Source: CAVZTA01 sp963778025 (GTDB lineage: Bacteria > Chloroflexota > Limnocylindria > Limnocylindrales > CSP1-4). Taken from it: DNA of 64,000 bases. The translations under genes were made by a program, and so were the position numbers. The notes under the pieces were generated by a model. That model ran no database searches. It was not told the DNA's origin and was given only the letters and a program-made list of their open reading frames with translations. This document shows, piece by piece, positions 29,306 to 38,651 of this stretch (positions are counted from its first letter, which is position 1; each line of letters starts with the position of its first letter). Location of the stretch: the NCBI GenBank assembly GCA_963778025.1, contig CAVZTA010000002.1:45986-109985 (forward strand). The letters run 5' to 3'.

Positions 29306-30543
29306 CGCGCGGCGACCGCCTCGCTCGTCGCACCGGAGCCCGATGTCGACGTCTCGGCCTCGACGGTGCCCGCGTCGTGCGGCGCCAGCCCCAGTCGCTC
29401 GCGCAGCCCATGGGCGAACCGCGCCGACAGCACGGCGGGCGATCGACGAGCGGCCTCCTCGAGCGCCGCGGCGCGGGCGTCGGGGCCCAGGAGCTCGTCG
29501 GCGGCACGGAGGGCCCGCGCCAGGTCGTCCGCGTCGCCCGGCTCGAACGTCCGCGCGAAGCGCGGATCCACCACCTCCGCGAGCCCGCCGCCCGCGGGGA
29601 CGATCACGGGCAGCCCGAAGGTCAGCGCGAGGAGCTGCGCCCCGGAGTTGAGCGAGCGCGTGTACGGCAGCACCGCGACATCCGCGGCTCGGAGGAACAG
29701 CTGGATCTCCTCCGACGGGATCTGGCGCGCGTGGAGCAGGACCGTGGGCTGGACCGCCGCGCGCTCGAGCGCCTCGGCGACGCCGTCCTCCTCGGTCGGC
29801 CCGCCGGCGATGAGGAGCCGCCGAGGACGTCCGTCGTCCAGCCGCTCCCAGGCATCGAGGAGCTCGTTGAGGCCCTTGTACGGCCGGATCGCGCCGACGA
29901 CCGCGTACACGACCTCGTCGGGCATGATCCCGAGCACATGGCGTGCCTGCTCGCGTGACGTCCAGTCCTCGTAGGCGCCCGTGTAGCTCGGGTGCTCGAC
30001 GAACAGGACCTTCTCCGTCGGGATGTGGAACCACGAGCGCACCTGCTCGGGCGTCTGCGCGGTCATCACGTGGACCACGTCACACCGTTCGACGACGCCG
30101 CCGCGCAGCCGTGCCTCCTGTTCATCGTGGCGGGAGCCGTGCGGCAGGATGTTGTGGACCGTCCAGGCGAGCCGCCCGCCGGCAGCGCGGAAGCCGTCGA
30201 GGTCCCGCAGGAACGCATCGGCCGCTTTCCGGGCATCGGCGGCCGAGCCCGCGTCGGCCAGGACGAGGTTCAGCCAGTGGAGGTGGAGGACGCCGGTGAA
30301 GCCGCGCGTCACGAGCTGCGTCAGCTCGGGGATGCGCTCCGGCCGGACGATCGGCACGGCGGCGATGCCCGCATCCCAGCTCCGCTGGTAGAGCAACCCC
30401 TGATACGGGTTCATCCGGGCCACCGGGTGGTAGCCCAGCACGATCGGCTCACCCGGATAGCCCGAGAGGGCGCGCAGGGCGCGGACCGCCTCGTCCGTGA
30501 ACTCGCCGTGCTGCTGGCCGGTGGATCGCGGCTGACCTTCCAT
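29302..30543 (-). CDS. Glycosyltransferase, GT-B fold
   Basis: Last gene of the minus-strand exporter operon, 413 residues. The N-terminal domain includes VLHLHWLNLVLADAG and LAWTVHNILPHGSRHDEQE, features of GT4-like enzymes. The donor domain has VYAVVGAIRPYKGLNELL, RLLIAGGPTEEDGVAE and VAVLPYTRSLNSGAQLLAL. ATG 30543 touches the stop of the upstream gene (shared base), so it is translated in tandem. The C-terminus is a short low-complexity Ser/Thr/Glu tail. Its specificity is unknown; the setting predicts a role in building the chain exported by Wzm/Wzt. Confidence 0.82.
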   Translation of the reverse strand: MEGQPRSTGQQHGEFTDEAVRALRALSGYPGEPIVLGYHPVARMNPYQGLLYQRSWDAGIAAVPIVRPERIPELTQLVTRGFTGVLHLHWLNLVLADAGSAADARKAADAFLRDLDGFRAAGGRLAWTVHNILPHGSRHDEQEARLRGGVVERCDVVHVMTAQTPEQVRSWFHIPTEKVLFVEHPSYTGAYEDWTSREQARHVLGIMPDEVVYAVVGAIRPYKGLNELLDAWERLDDGRPRRLLIAGGPTEEDGVAEALERAAVQPTVLLHARQIPSEEIQLFLRAADVAVLPYTRSLNSGAQLLALTFGLPVIVPAGGGLAEVVDPRFARTFEPGDADDLARALRAADELLGPDARAAALEEAARRSPAVLSARFAHGLRERLGLAPHDAGTVEAETSTSGSGATSEAVAAR

Positions 30544-32318
30544 CAGGCCGCCTCCCCGTCGTCCCGGCCCGCTGCGCCCACGACGTCCGTCGCCCGCGCA
30601 GGCCAGTCGGCCAGCACCCGGTCGTAGACCGCGCGATAGCGCGGCCCGTTGGCTGCCCACGTCCGTTCGCGGGCGACCCACTCACGACCCGCCGTCCCGA
30701 TCCGGCGCCCCAGCGCGGGGTCGTCCATCAGCCGCTCGATGGCGCTCGCGAGCGCGTCGGCGTCGCCCGCGCGGAAGGCGAGTCCACGCTCGTCCGGGGC
30801 CGCGATCTCGGTGAGCGCCGGCAGGTCCGCGACGACCAGCGGCCGTTCCATCGCGAGCGCCTCGTAGGGCTTCAACGGCGTCACCGTGCGCGCCGCGCGC
30901 TCGTCGCGGCGCGGGACGACGAACGCATCGAGCAGCGCGTAGTGGCTGCGCACCTGGTCGTGCGGCACGCGACCGGTGAACACGACCGCGTTGCCGACGC
31001 CCGCCTTGCTCGCGATCCGCTCGACCTCACCGCGGCGTCGGCCGTCACCCACGATCAGGCAGCCGACCTTGCGGCCCCGGGCGAGCAGCCGCGCGGTCGC
31101 CTCGACCAGCAGCTCCTGGTTCTCGCGCGGATGGTCGAGGTTCGAGACGTAGCCGAACACGAACCGTCCGTCCATGCCGTACCGGTGGCGCAGCGCGGGA
31201 TCCGGCGGCAGCGGCGCGAACGTCTCGGCGTCGACACCGTTGGGGATGACGGTCACCCGGTCCGCGGGGACGCCGCGGGCGATGATGTCGTCGCGCATCG
31301 ACTCCGCGATGGTGATGATCGCGTCCGCGGCCTGCATCGCCCGGGTCTCCGTCGCGTGCCGCCGGCGGTACTGCTCGCCCTGCTCGTTCCAGCGTTCGTC
31401 GGCTGACCAGGTCGCCTCGAAGAACGAGCGCACCTCGTACACCACCGGCCGGCGAAGATGCTCGCGGAGCGCCAGTCCGACCAGGGCGGTCTCGTAGCCC
31501 CGGTGCCCCGACGACACGTGGATGAGCTCCGGGCGGACGGTCCGCGCGAGGCGCGCGGTCAGCCACGCCTGGTCCTCGAGGAGCTGGTCGAACGGGCGCT
31601 CGAGGTCGTACGCCTCGCCCAGGTCGAGCCGGTGGTGGGGGATGCCGTCGAGGACGCGAAGGGCGGGGAAGTCCGTCACGCGCAGCAGTCGCGGGAAGCC
31701 GAGCGACGTGACGACGACCGGGTGCATCCCGGCGTCGCGCTGGGCGAGCAGGTTGTAGCGCGAGCGCATCGTGAAGCCGTTCGTGAGCTCGGGCGCCGAC
31801 TCCTTGAGGAGGTGGAGGATGACGCCCGGCTCGGGGTCGATCGGGCGCGGGTCGCCGGGGATGCGCGGCAGCCAGCCGTCCGACGTCTCCACGATGCGGC
31901 CCAGCAGCATCCGCTCCGACCAGCGCCGCTCGGGCGTGTCGTCGAGCATGTGCAGCCGATGGAGCGCACGGGCGCCGACATGGAGCTCGCCGGTCTTCGA
32001 GGCGACGTCCTTCATCAGGCGCAGGACCCGGGCGCTGTCCGGATGGGCGCGCGCGAGCTCCTCGACCTTGCGGCTCGCGTCGGCATAGTCGCCCTTCTCG
32101 AACGCTGAGCTGGCCATCGAGTAGGCGACCCGGTTGATGCTCGGTTCCTTGTGCGACGAGATGCCCAGGCCGCGCACGCGCCGCCCGGTGACGAGGGCGT
32201 ACGCCGCCTCCGCGCCCGCGATGAGCGCGTCGTCGCGGGGCGACCCGAGGCGGCTCCCGATGCGCCGCAGGATCCGTTCGCCGCGGCGAAGGAGCGCGGG
32301 GTCGCGGAGGACCCTCAT
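30543..32318 (-). CDS. Glycosyltransferase family 4 with N-terminal TPR-like extension
   Basis: A 591-residue protein. Residues 1-160 are helical with a TPR-like pair (SAFEKGDYADASRKVEELAR, HPDSARVLRLMKDV), unusual ahead of a glycosyltransferase. From about residue 170 a GT4 enzyme follows: PELIHVSSGHRGYETALVG, YEVRSFFEATWSADE, IARGVPADRVTVIPNGVD, VFGYVSNLDHPRENQELL and the nucleotide-sugar segment TVTPLKPYEALAMERPLVVA. ATG 32318 overlaps the wzt stop (ATGA). Such helical extensions can mediate protein contacts, so it may dock to the exporter or a partner transferase; that is inference. Confidence 0.83.
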   Translation of the reverse strand: MRVLRDPALLRRGERILRRIGSRLGSPRDDALIAGAEAAYALVTGRRVRGLGISSHKEPSINRVAYSMASSAFEKGDYADASRKVEELARAHPDSARVLRLMKDVASKTGELHVGARALHRLHMLDDTPERRWSERMLLGRIVETSDGWLPRIPGDPRPIDPEPGVILHLLKESAPELTNGFTMRSRYNLLAQRDAGMHPVVVTSLGFPRLLRVTDFPALRVLDGIPHHRLDLGEAYDLERPFDQLLEDQAWLTARLARTVRPELIHVSSGHRGYETALVGLALREHLRRPVVYEVRSFFEATWSADERWNEQGEQYRRRHATETRAMQAADAIITIAESMRDDIIARGVPADRVTVIPNGVDAETFAPLPPDPALRHRYGMDGRFVFGYVSNLDHPRENQELLVEATARLLARGRKVGCLIVGDGRRRGEVERIASKAGVGNAVVFTGRVPHDQVRSHYALLDAFVVPRRDERAARTVTPLKPYEALAMERPLVVADLPALTEIAAPDERGLAFRAGDADALASAIERLMDDPALGRRIGTAGREWVARERTWAANGPRYRAVYDRVLADWPARATDVVGAAGRDDGEAA

Positions 32319-33319
32319 CGGCCGACCGGGGCGGCGGGCGGGGCGGGCGGCCCCGAGGGCGAGATCGCGTCTGCGGCATCGGCGGCCGTGGGCGTGGCGG
32401 CGGGCGTCGCGGTGGCGGCGAGCGTCTCGGTGACGAACGTGTCCGCGGACGAGGCGCCCGGCGCCGGCGACGCCGGCTTCGCGGCGGCGGCGAGCGGTCC
32501 CTTGGCATCCGCGAGGACGCCGGCAGCTTCCCGCTCTGCCTTCCGTTGCGCCGAGTGCTCCTGGTGGATGCGGACCACCTCGGCCGGGTCGCCCTCGGCC
32601 ACCACGTGGCCCTTCTCGAGGAGCATCGCGCGATTGCAGTATTCGGTCACCCACTGCATGTCGTGGGTCACGAGCACGATCGCCTTCGCGGACTTCACGA
32701 GCTCCAGGACCCGCTGCTTCGACTTCTCCCTGAACGATGCATCGCCCGTCGAGAGCACCTCGTCGAGCAGCAGGATGTCCGGCTCGACCGAGGTCGCGAT
32801 CGCGAACCCCAGCCGGGCGCGCATCCCCGACGAATACGTCTTCAGCGGCGCGTCGATGAACTGCCCCAGGTCGGCGTACTCGACGATGCTCGGCAGCCGC
32901 TCGTCGAGCCACTTGTGATCGAGCCCCATGAAGGCGCCGGCGAGCCGGATGTTGTCGATGCCGCTGAGGTCGCTGTCGAAGCCCGCGCCGAGGGTCAGGA
33001 GGCTCGACACGTGGCCGTCCACGTCGACCTGACCCTCCGACGGCGTGATGATCCCGGCCAGCACCTGGAGGAGCGTCGACTTGCCGGCGCCGTTCGGGCC
33101 GATCACGGCGAGGGATTCGCCATGGACGACCTTGAACGACAGGTCGCGCAACGCCCAGAAGTAGCCGTCGCCGCCCGTGTCGGGACGCTTGACCCGACGG
33201 GTGAGCGACTGGCGCAGGGTCGTCTTCTTCGTGAACCGGAGGCTGTAGCGGACACCCAGCTTGTCGACCCGGATGCTCGTGCGTTCGCCTGTCCGGAACG
33301 CGGGCGGCGTGCCGGTCAC
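32315..33319 (-). CDS. wzt: ABC-type polysaccharide exporter ATPase (Wzt-like, no carbohydrate-binding domain)
   Basis: ATPase of an ABC-2 polysaccharide or teichoic-acid exporter, working with the permease encoded immediately upstream. Of 334 residues, about 15-255 are the ABC domain: Walker A VIGPNGAGKSTLLQVLAG, signature TYSSGMRARLGFAIA, Walker B DILLLDEVLSTGDASF and switch histidine VLVTHDMQW. The TLGAGFDSDLSGIDNI segment is typical of the Wzt/TagH subgroup. The C-terminal ~75 residues are Ala/Pro/Thr-rich low complexity, in place of the folded O-antigen-binding domain of E. coli O8/O9a Wzt. The start is GTG 33319, overlapping the permease stop. Confidence 0.9.
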   Translation of the reverse strand: MTGTPPAFRTGERTSIRVDKLGVRYSLRFTKKTTLRQSLTRRVKRPDTGGDGYFWALRDLSFKVVHGESLAVIGPNGAGKSTLLQVLAGIITPSEGQVDVDGHVSSLLTLGAGFDSDLSGIDNIRLAGAFMGLDHKWLDERLPSIVEYADLGQFIDAPLKTYSSGMRARLGFAIATSVEPDILLLDEVLSTGDASFREKSKQRVLELVKSAKAIVLVTHDMQWVTEYCNRAMLLEKGHVVAEGDPAEVVRIHQEHSAQRKAEREAAGVLADAKGPLAAAAKPASPAPGASSADTFVTETLAATATPAATPTAADAADAISPSGPPAPPAAPVGR

Positions 33320-34182
33320 AGGACCTTCGCGAACGACGGCTCGAGCCGCTTGAACAGCAGGATCGAGAGCGCAAGCAGGATGAGCGAGGCGCCGGCCAGG
33401 GCGAGGAGGGCCATCCAGTCGGGGGGCTTCTCGTCGTAGATCACGTTGCGGTACGACGTGAACAGCACCGCGAACGGGTTGAGCTGCATGAGCGTGCCCG
33501 CGAGATGCGACTTCTCGGTGACCCTGTCGATGAGCTCGGTCCCGTAGATGCCCGGCGAGAGGTAGAACCAGATGCGGAGCAGGTGCCGCGACAGGTTGCC
33601 GACGTCCCGGTAGAACACGTTGACGGCGCTGAGGGTGATGGCGACCGGCAATGAGAACAGGAGCTGCACGAGCGCGATGACCGGGATCGTGAAGATCCAT
33701 GGCGATGCGCGGTCGCTGTAGAACAGGATCATCAGCCCCGCCAGCGGGATGAGCCCGAACGCGAAGTTCACGATGCCGGCCATCACCGCCGAGGTGGGCA
33801 GGACGAGCTTCGGGAAGTTGATCTGCTTGATCAGCCGCTCCATCGACGTGACGGAGCTGACGCCGTCGCCCACGACCGAGGTGAACCACTTCCAGGGCAG
33901 GATGGCCGCGAACACGAACAGCGGATAGTCGGGCTGCGGCCGCGTGAAGATCACCGAGACCAGGATCACGTAGACCAGCATCTGGAGCAGCGGGTCGACG
34001 ACCCACCACACGTTGCCCAGCAGCGTGTCGGCGCCCTTCTTCTTCACGTCCGCGCGGACGAGATAGCTGATCAGGCGGCGGCGCGACAGGGTCTCGGCGA
34101 TGCCGTCCCGGATGAGTCCGACGGCTCCGGGCTGGATCGCGGACGAACGGAACGAGGCCGGGACTTCAGAGGTGACCGACAT
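33316..34182 (-). CDS. wzm: ABC-2 type polysaccharide export permease (Wzm-like)
   Basis: Integral membrane subunit of the polysaccharide exporter, 288 residues with about six transmembrane helices. Family features include SYLVRADVKKKGADTLLGNV near the N-terminus, WWVVDPLLQMLVYVILVSVIF, FAAILPWKWFTSVVGDGVSS and NVFYRDVGNLSRHLLRIWF, where the chain-translocating helices lie. ATG 34182 is the first gene of a tightly overlapping operon wzm-wzt-GT-GT. A -10-like TACGCT ends 7 nt before the ATG with no Shine-Dalgarno sequence, predicting a leaderless mRNA. Longer in-frame starts upstream lie beyond that promoter and show no family similarity. Confidence 0.92.
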   Translation of the reverse strand: MSVTSEVPASFRSSAIQPGAVGLIRDGIAETLSRRRLISYLVRADVKKKGADTLLGNVWWVVDPLLQMLVYVILVSVIFTRPQPDYPLFVFAAILPWKWFTSVVGDGVSSVTSMERLIKQINFPKLVLPTSAVMAGIVNFAFGLIPLAGLMILFYSDRASPWIFTIPVIALVQLLFSLPVAITLSAVNVFYRDVGNLSRHLLRIWFYLSPGIYGTELIDRVTEKSHLAGTLMQLNPFAVLFTSYRNVIYDEKPPDWMALLALAGASLILLALSILLFKRLEPSFAKVL

Positions 34183-34189
34183 CGCGCGG

Positions 34190-34195
34190 AGCGTA
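34190..34195 (-). promoter_or_regulatory. -10-like hexamer TACGCT of the wzm operon, leaderless-type spacing
   Basis: On the minus strand TACGCT is followed by 7 nt and then the wzm ATG. The divergent pyruvyltransferase gene begins 121 bp away; on that side I see no good -10. Confidence 0.5.
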
Positions 34196-34303
34196 GCATC
34201 GGCTCCCCGTCGGCACCGCCCGTCGGTCGTCCCGGGCGGGAGGCCCCGGTCGTCCCCGGGCGGCACCCCGGACGCGGTGCCCCGCGTGGCACCATCTAGC
34301 GCC

Positions 34304-35437
34304 ATGGCCGCCAAACCGACGCCCGTCCTGCGGCGCTATGCGAACGCGGTGATCCGCCGGGCCGTCGACCCGCTGGCCTACCTCCCGGCACCCGGCCGCC
34401 CGCCCACGACGACGCCCGTGGCCGGTGTGGTGGGCTACTACGGCTGGGGGAACTACGGCGACGAGCTCTTCCTCGAGGTCTTCCGGCAGCACCTCGAGCC
34501 GCCGGTGCGGCTGCGCACGGTCCTCGACCCTGATGCCGGCCGGATCCGCGGCCGGGCGATCGGACGGGCGGTCCGCGCGAGTGACGTGATGCTCATCGGC
34601 GGGGGCGACATCGTCATCCCCTGGAGCCAGGGCACCCGCTACTGGGATCGGGCGTACCTGCGCCGGCCGACGTTCATCGCCGGTGTCGGGGTCCCGACGT
34701 GGGGCGGCTCGCAGTTCGAGCGACTGGACGGGCTCCAGCGCTTCTTCCAGCACCCGAGCGTGCGCTACGTGGGCGTCCGCGACGCGGCGAGCGCGGCGTT
34801 CATCCGTGAGCGCCTCCAGCCGCGCGTGCCGGTCATCGAGACCCCCGACCTCGTGTGTGCCCTGGAGCTGCCGGCGGTGGCGCGGCCCAGCGATCCGCCG
34901 CTCTTCGGCGTCGCGGTGCGGCGTCGGCAGGGCAAGGACGACCTGACGGCGGTGCGGGCCCTGGCGCTGCGCGCGCAGGAGCTCGGCTACCGGGTGCGGC
35001 GCATCGTGCTCGCGACGGGCCGCACGCGACTCCGGGACGAGCAGACGACCGCCGAGCTGGACCTGCCCGACACGGAGCTGGTCTCGTCGGACGATCTGTC
35101 GGTCATCACCCGGGCGATCGGCGAGTGCACCGCGATGGCGAGCATGAAGTTCCACGGCTTCGTGGTCGCCACGATGTACGGGGTGCCGTGCTTCGTCCTG
35201 ATGCCGACGGCGAAGAACCGGTACCTCGCCGACATGATCGGCCGGCGGGATCTGCTCTCGCACTACGGCGACAAGGACCTGCCCGATCGGCTGGCGGCCG
35301 GCCTCGCGCCGATCGATCCCGAGATCACCGACCGGCTGCGGCGCGACGCGGTCGCCTCGGTCGAGCACCTGCGCGACGCGATGCTTGCGACGACCTCCGG
35401 GCTCGAGGTGACGGTCGCGACCAACGGATCAGGCTAG
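34304..35437 (+). CDS. Polysaccharide pyruvyl transferase family protein
   Basis: A 377-residue member of the polysaccharide pyruvyl transferase family (CsaB/PssM-like), which adds a ketal pyruvate from phosphoenolpyruvate to a sugar of a surface polymer. Family features are GVVGYYGWGNYGDELFLEVF near the N-terminus, VMLIGGGDIV and the C-terminal CTAMASMKFHGFVVATMYG, with the conserved SxxxH region. It is transcribed divergently from wzm and convergently with the GSCFA gene. In many bacteria such pyruvylation anchors S-layer proteins. Here the setting within a glycan island fits chain decoration, but the acceptor is unknown. Confidence 0.85.
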   Translation: MAAKPTPVLRRYANAVIRRAVDPLAYLPAPGRPPTTTPVAGVVGYYGWGNYGDELFLEVFRQHLEPPVRLRTVLDPDAGRIRGRAIGRAVRASDVMLIGGGDIVIPWSQGTRYWDRAYLRRPTFIAGVGVPTWGGSQFERLDGLQRFFQHPSVRYVGVRDAASAAFIRERLQPRVPVIETPDLVCALELPAVARPSDPPLFGVAVRRRQGKDDLTAVRALALRAQELGYRVRRIVLATGRTRLRDEQTTAELDLPDTELVSSDDLSVITRAIGECTAMASMKFHGFVVATMYGVPCFVLMPTAKNRYLADMIGRRDLLSHYGDKDLPDRLAAGLAPIDPEITDRLRRDAVASVEHLRDAMLATTSGLEVTVATNGSG

Positions 35438-35464
35438 CGCTTCGGCCGCCCGCGGCCCGTCAGA

Positions 35465-36524
35465 TCAGGCCGGCGTTCGCTTCAGGGCGGCGTTCGCGCG
35501 CCGGCGCAGGCCTCGCACCATCCGGCGCGGGAGGGACGGCGGCGGCTTGGGCGCCGCCTTGGGACGGGCCGGGCGGGGCTCCGGCGCGATGTTCCGCTCC
35601 TTCTTCGCGATCGGCGTGAGCCAGCTGCTGTCGACGTCCGCGAGCTGGAGCGACGGATCGGCGAACAGCCGCAGGAACTCCGCGACGATGTAGCGCACGG
35701 CATGGCGATGCACGTGCCGGCCGTCCTCGCGGTAGTAGTCGCTCTGGCGCTCGGCGGTGACGACCATCTCGTACGAGTGGAAGTACTGGACGTCATCGTG
35801 GCGGTCGACGAACTCGGAGACGGCCGCCCGGATCCGCGACTTCGACTCGGTGTTCGCCACCCGGACGTCGAGCGGCGTGAACGTCGAGTGCAGCGGCACC
35901 GGGGACGTCGTGACGACCAGCGCGGCACCCAGCTCGTCGCGCACGACCCGGCGGATGACCTCCAGGTCGTCGAGCATCTCGGCCACCGTCAGCCGGTGGA
36001 ACTCCGGCGCGAGCTCCCTGAACACCGCGGGATGCGGGATCTGGCGGTAGACGTTGCCGGTCGCCGGGTTGCGCCAGGTCTCGATGAGCCCGAGCGTGAT
36101 GACCACCACGCCGGCGCCCTTGAACAGGCCGTCGGCGCGCTCGTCGAGCTCGGCGCGCTTGGCGTCCAGCGCCGCCTGATCGGGGTAGATCGTGTCGTAG
36201 TCGCGGAACGGGTCGACGAGCCCGTCGTTCACGCGCCACGCCGGCTCCGCGGCCCGCTCCGGCCAGCGGCCCGCGATGCGCTCCAGCTCCTGGCGGATCG
36301 TCGCGGTCGAGTAGAACAACCCCGACGGGTGCATCCCGCCCTTGATCCCGACATCGCCCATCATCGCGGCCAGCTCGGAGGCGAAGCAGCTCGCCGATGG
36401 TCGCGACCCGGGTGCCGGCGTCGAGCAGGCGGACAGGCTCGCGGCGGATGACGAGGTCGCGGTCGGCCCACTCGTGGACGTGATCCAGCTCCCACGTCCC
36501 GAGGCGGCTGTGCAGCGTGGCCAC
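35465..36524 (-). CDS. GSCFA-domain protein (one frame break inside the motif)
   Basis: Member of the GSCFA family, named after its N-terminal motif and related to SGNH/GDSL esterases. Skipping one extra base (C at 36392) restores RVATIGSCFASELAAMM and a continuous 352-residue protein; without this the frame breaks between GS and CFA. Further family features are HPSGLFYSTATIRQE, FKGAGVVVITLGLIETWRN, and PVPLHSTF with the catalytic-region histidine. The C-terminus is Pro/Lys/Arg-rich. The role may be glycan O-acylation or deacylation, which is inference. GTG 36524 lies 6 nt after a -10-like TATCCT. The gene diverges from the legionaminic-acid operon. Confidence 0.82.
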
Positions 36525-36530
36525 GGCCGC

Positions 36531-36536
36531 AGGATA
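36531..36536 (-). promoter_or_regulatory. -10-like TATCCT for the GSCFA gene
   Basis: Minus-strand TATCCT, 6 nt before GTG 36524. It is one half of a back-to-back promoter pair: the plus-strand TATCCT begins 15 bp away, so each -35 region would fall on the other promoter's -10. Confidence 0.5.
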
Positions 36537-36551
36537 CGCCCACGGACCCGA

Positions 36552-36557
36552 TATCCT
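36552..36557 (+). promoter_or_regulatory. -10-like TATCCT for the legionaminic-acid operon
   Basis: Plus-strand TATCCT, 6 nt before ATG 36564, the first gene of the nonulosonate operon. The whole gap between the two divergent start codons is only 39 bp and has no Shine-Dalgarno sequence on either side. Confidence 0.5.
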
Positions 36558-36563
36558 CGTTCG

Positions 36564-38651
36564 ATGGGAGCCGAGGAGCCCGTGCGACCCTGCCCGGGGC
36601 ACGGTGAGGTCGCGCCCCCCATCCTCCGCGTCGAGCCGGTCCTCCCGCCCGTCGCCGCCCCCGATCGGCGGACCGTCGTGCTCGATACGACGTGGACGCC
36701 ACGGCCCGACGACCCGGCCGCGCCACGCTCGATCCGCGACATCGCCCAGGCGCTCCTCGTGGAGCGCGATCTGATCGAGGAGGCCGCGGACCACCTCGAC
36801 GGGTGGGCCGCCGCGTCGGGCGTGGCGGATGCCCTGACGGTCGACGGCACGTCGTTCTGGTTCTACGCCCGCTTGCGGCACTGGATGTGGCTCCAGGGCC
36901 AGATCCTGTGGCTCGCGTTGTTCGACGCCGTGCTCGCGGAGGCACCGGCCGCGTGCATCGAGGTCGGGCCGGGCGTCGACCCGGCGGCGCTCGAGGCCCT
37001 CCGGTCCATCTCCGCTCGCGACGGGTTGTCGATGATGGTGGAGCTGGGCCCACCCGCGCCGGCCGTCCGCGAGGCGCCGCCGGGCCTCGTCGAGCGCGCG
37101 ATGCAGCTTCGGGCGACCGTGGCGACGTGCCGCCGGCTCCGCGGTCGCGATGGCGCGGCGGGTCGCCCGCTGGGGGGTGCGGCGCGCACGGCGCGTCGGA
37201 CGGCGACTCCTGGCGCCCACGCCGTGGCGGCGCCCCGAGCGGACCGCCGCGTCGCGCCCCCGGCCCGCGTCGGGCGGCACCCGAAAGCGAACCTATCAGG
37301 AGATCGAGCAGGAGCGGGCGCAGCGGCTGGCGGCCTTCACGCGGCGATTCGAGACGCTGGCGAAGGAGCAGGGGCGGCTCCTGGTCGTCCTCGAGCACGC
37401 CGAGCAGCGGGTCGAGGTCGACGGGCAGGTCCGGACGATGAACGCGTACCTCGGCCCCGTCGCCGACCAGCTCCGCGGCACCGCGCTCGAGCCGATCGAG
37501 CTGGACATCCGGGCGCGGGTCAAGGAGGACGCCGGCTGGGGGCGGTTCACGTCGCCGGACCATCCGCGCCTCCTCACGATCGACGCGCTGGGCCTCGGCG
37601 CGGCGGAGATGCGCGACCCGGTCGTGGACGTGGACCGGGTCGTCGACGCGATCCGTGAGGCGCCGGTCGAGGTCGCCGGCGTCGACCTGGGTCCGGAGCT
37701 TCGCCGACGGGTGGTCGCGACGACCCGTGCCGTGCTCGCGAACCAGCTCCGCTCCCGCGACCGGATCCGGTGGGTCCTTCGCCGTCTGCGGCCCGCGGGC
37801 ATCCTGCTCGCCGACGAGTACCACCGCCAGGACTGGCTTGCCGCGGCGGCGGCCGAGGGCGTGCCGACCGTCGCGCTCCAGCACGGGATGATCTACCGCC
37901 ACCACAACGGCTACATCCATCCGACGCGCCCGGCCGGGCTGCGCCTGCCCGAGCGGACCTACGTGTTCGGCCGCTGGGAACGTGAGCTGCTGCTCCACGC
38001 AGAGCGTCTATCGCGAGGACGAGGTCCGGGTCGGAGGCTCGCCGCGGCTCGACCTGGTGCGTCCCGATCCGACCGCCCGCGACGCGATGCGGGCCGAGCT
38101 GGGCGTGACGCGCCGACGAGCGGCTGGTGGTGGTGTCCGGCTCGTGGGGGACGATGTATCGCGGCGTCCACTACCCGATCTGCCTCGCCGGTCTCGTGGA
38201 CCGGCCACTGCCCAACGTGCACATCGTGGTCAAGCTCCATCCGGGCGAACAGGACGAGGGTCCGTATCGCGCGGTCATCGAACGCGCCGCCGCCGCCCGG
38301 GGCCTGCCGGCCCCACGCATCACCGTCGTCCAGAAGGTCGACCTGTACCGGCTCCTCGTCGCCGCGGATGCGCACCTCGGCGTGCACTCCACCGTCCTCA
38401 CGGAAGCGGTCGTCACGGGGACGCCGAACCTGCTGGCCGACTCGCTCGCCGCGGCCGACCTCCTCGGCTACGTGCGAGCCGGCGTCGCGACACCGGTCCG
38501 CGACGGCGGCGACGTGCTCGACGCGCTCGATCGCGCCGCCGCCGACGGCCTGTCGACCCCCGAGGCGCGGGCAGCGTTCGTGGCCGAGCATTTCGAACCC
38601 GGCTGCGCGTCCGAGCGCATCGCGGGCGAGCTGCTCGCGTGGCTGCGATGA
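36564..38651 (+). CDS. Large GT-B-like protein, candidate nonulosonate glycosyltransferase (three frame breaks)
   Basis: First gene of the legionaminic-acid operon. It reads as one 694-residue protein if single extra bases near 37149, 37996 and 38114 are skipped; the total then becomes an exact multiple of three. I do not recognise the exact family. The C-terminal half has GT-B features: TVALQHGMIYRHHNGYIHP, TYVFGRWERELLL, then VRVGGSPRLDL, and VVVSGSWGTMYRGVHYP and NVHIVVKLHPGEQDEGPY. These resemble CDP-glycerol glycerophosphotransferase and capsule glycosyltransferases. The N-terminal half has no motif I can name. It ends by overlapping the LegF-LegI gene (ATGA). Transfer of legionaminic acid is a positional guess. 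Confidence 0.68.

Noticed and set aside
35444..35457. GGCCGC/GCGGCC inverted repeat between the convergent pyruvyltransferase and GSCFA genes
   Set aside because: The loop is only 2 nt and such pairs are frequent in this GC-rich DNA.
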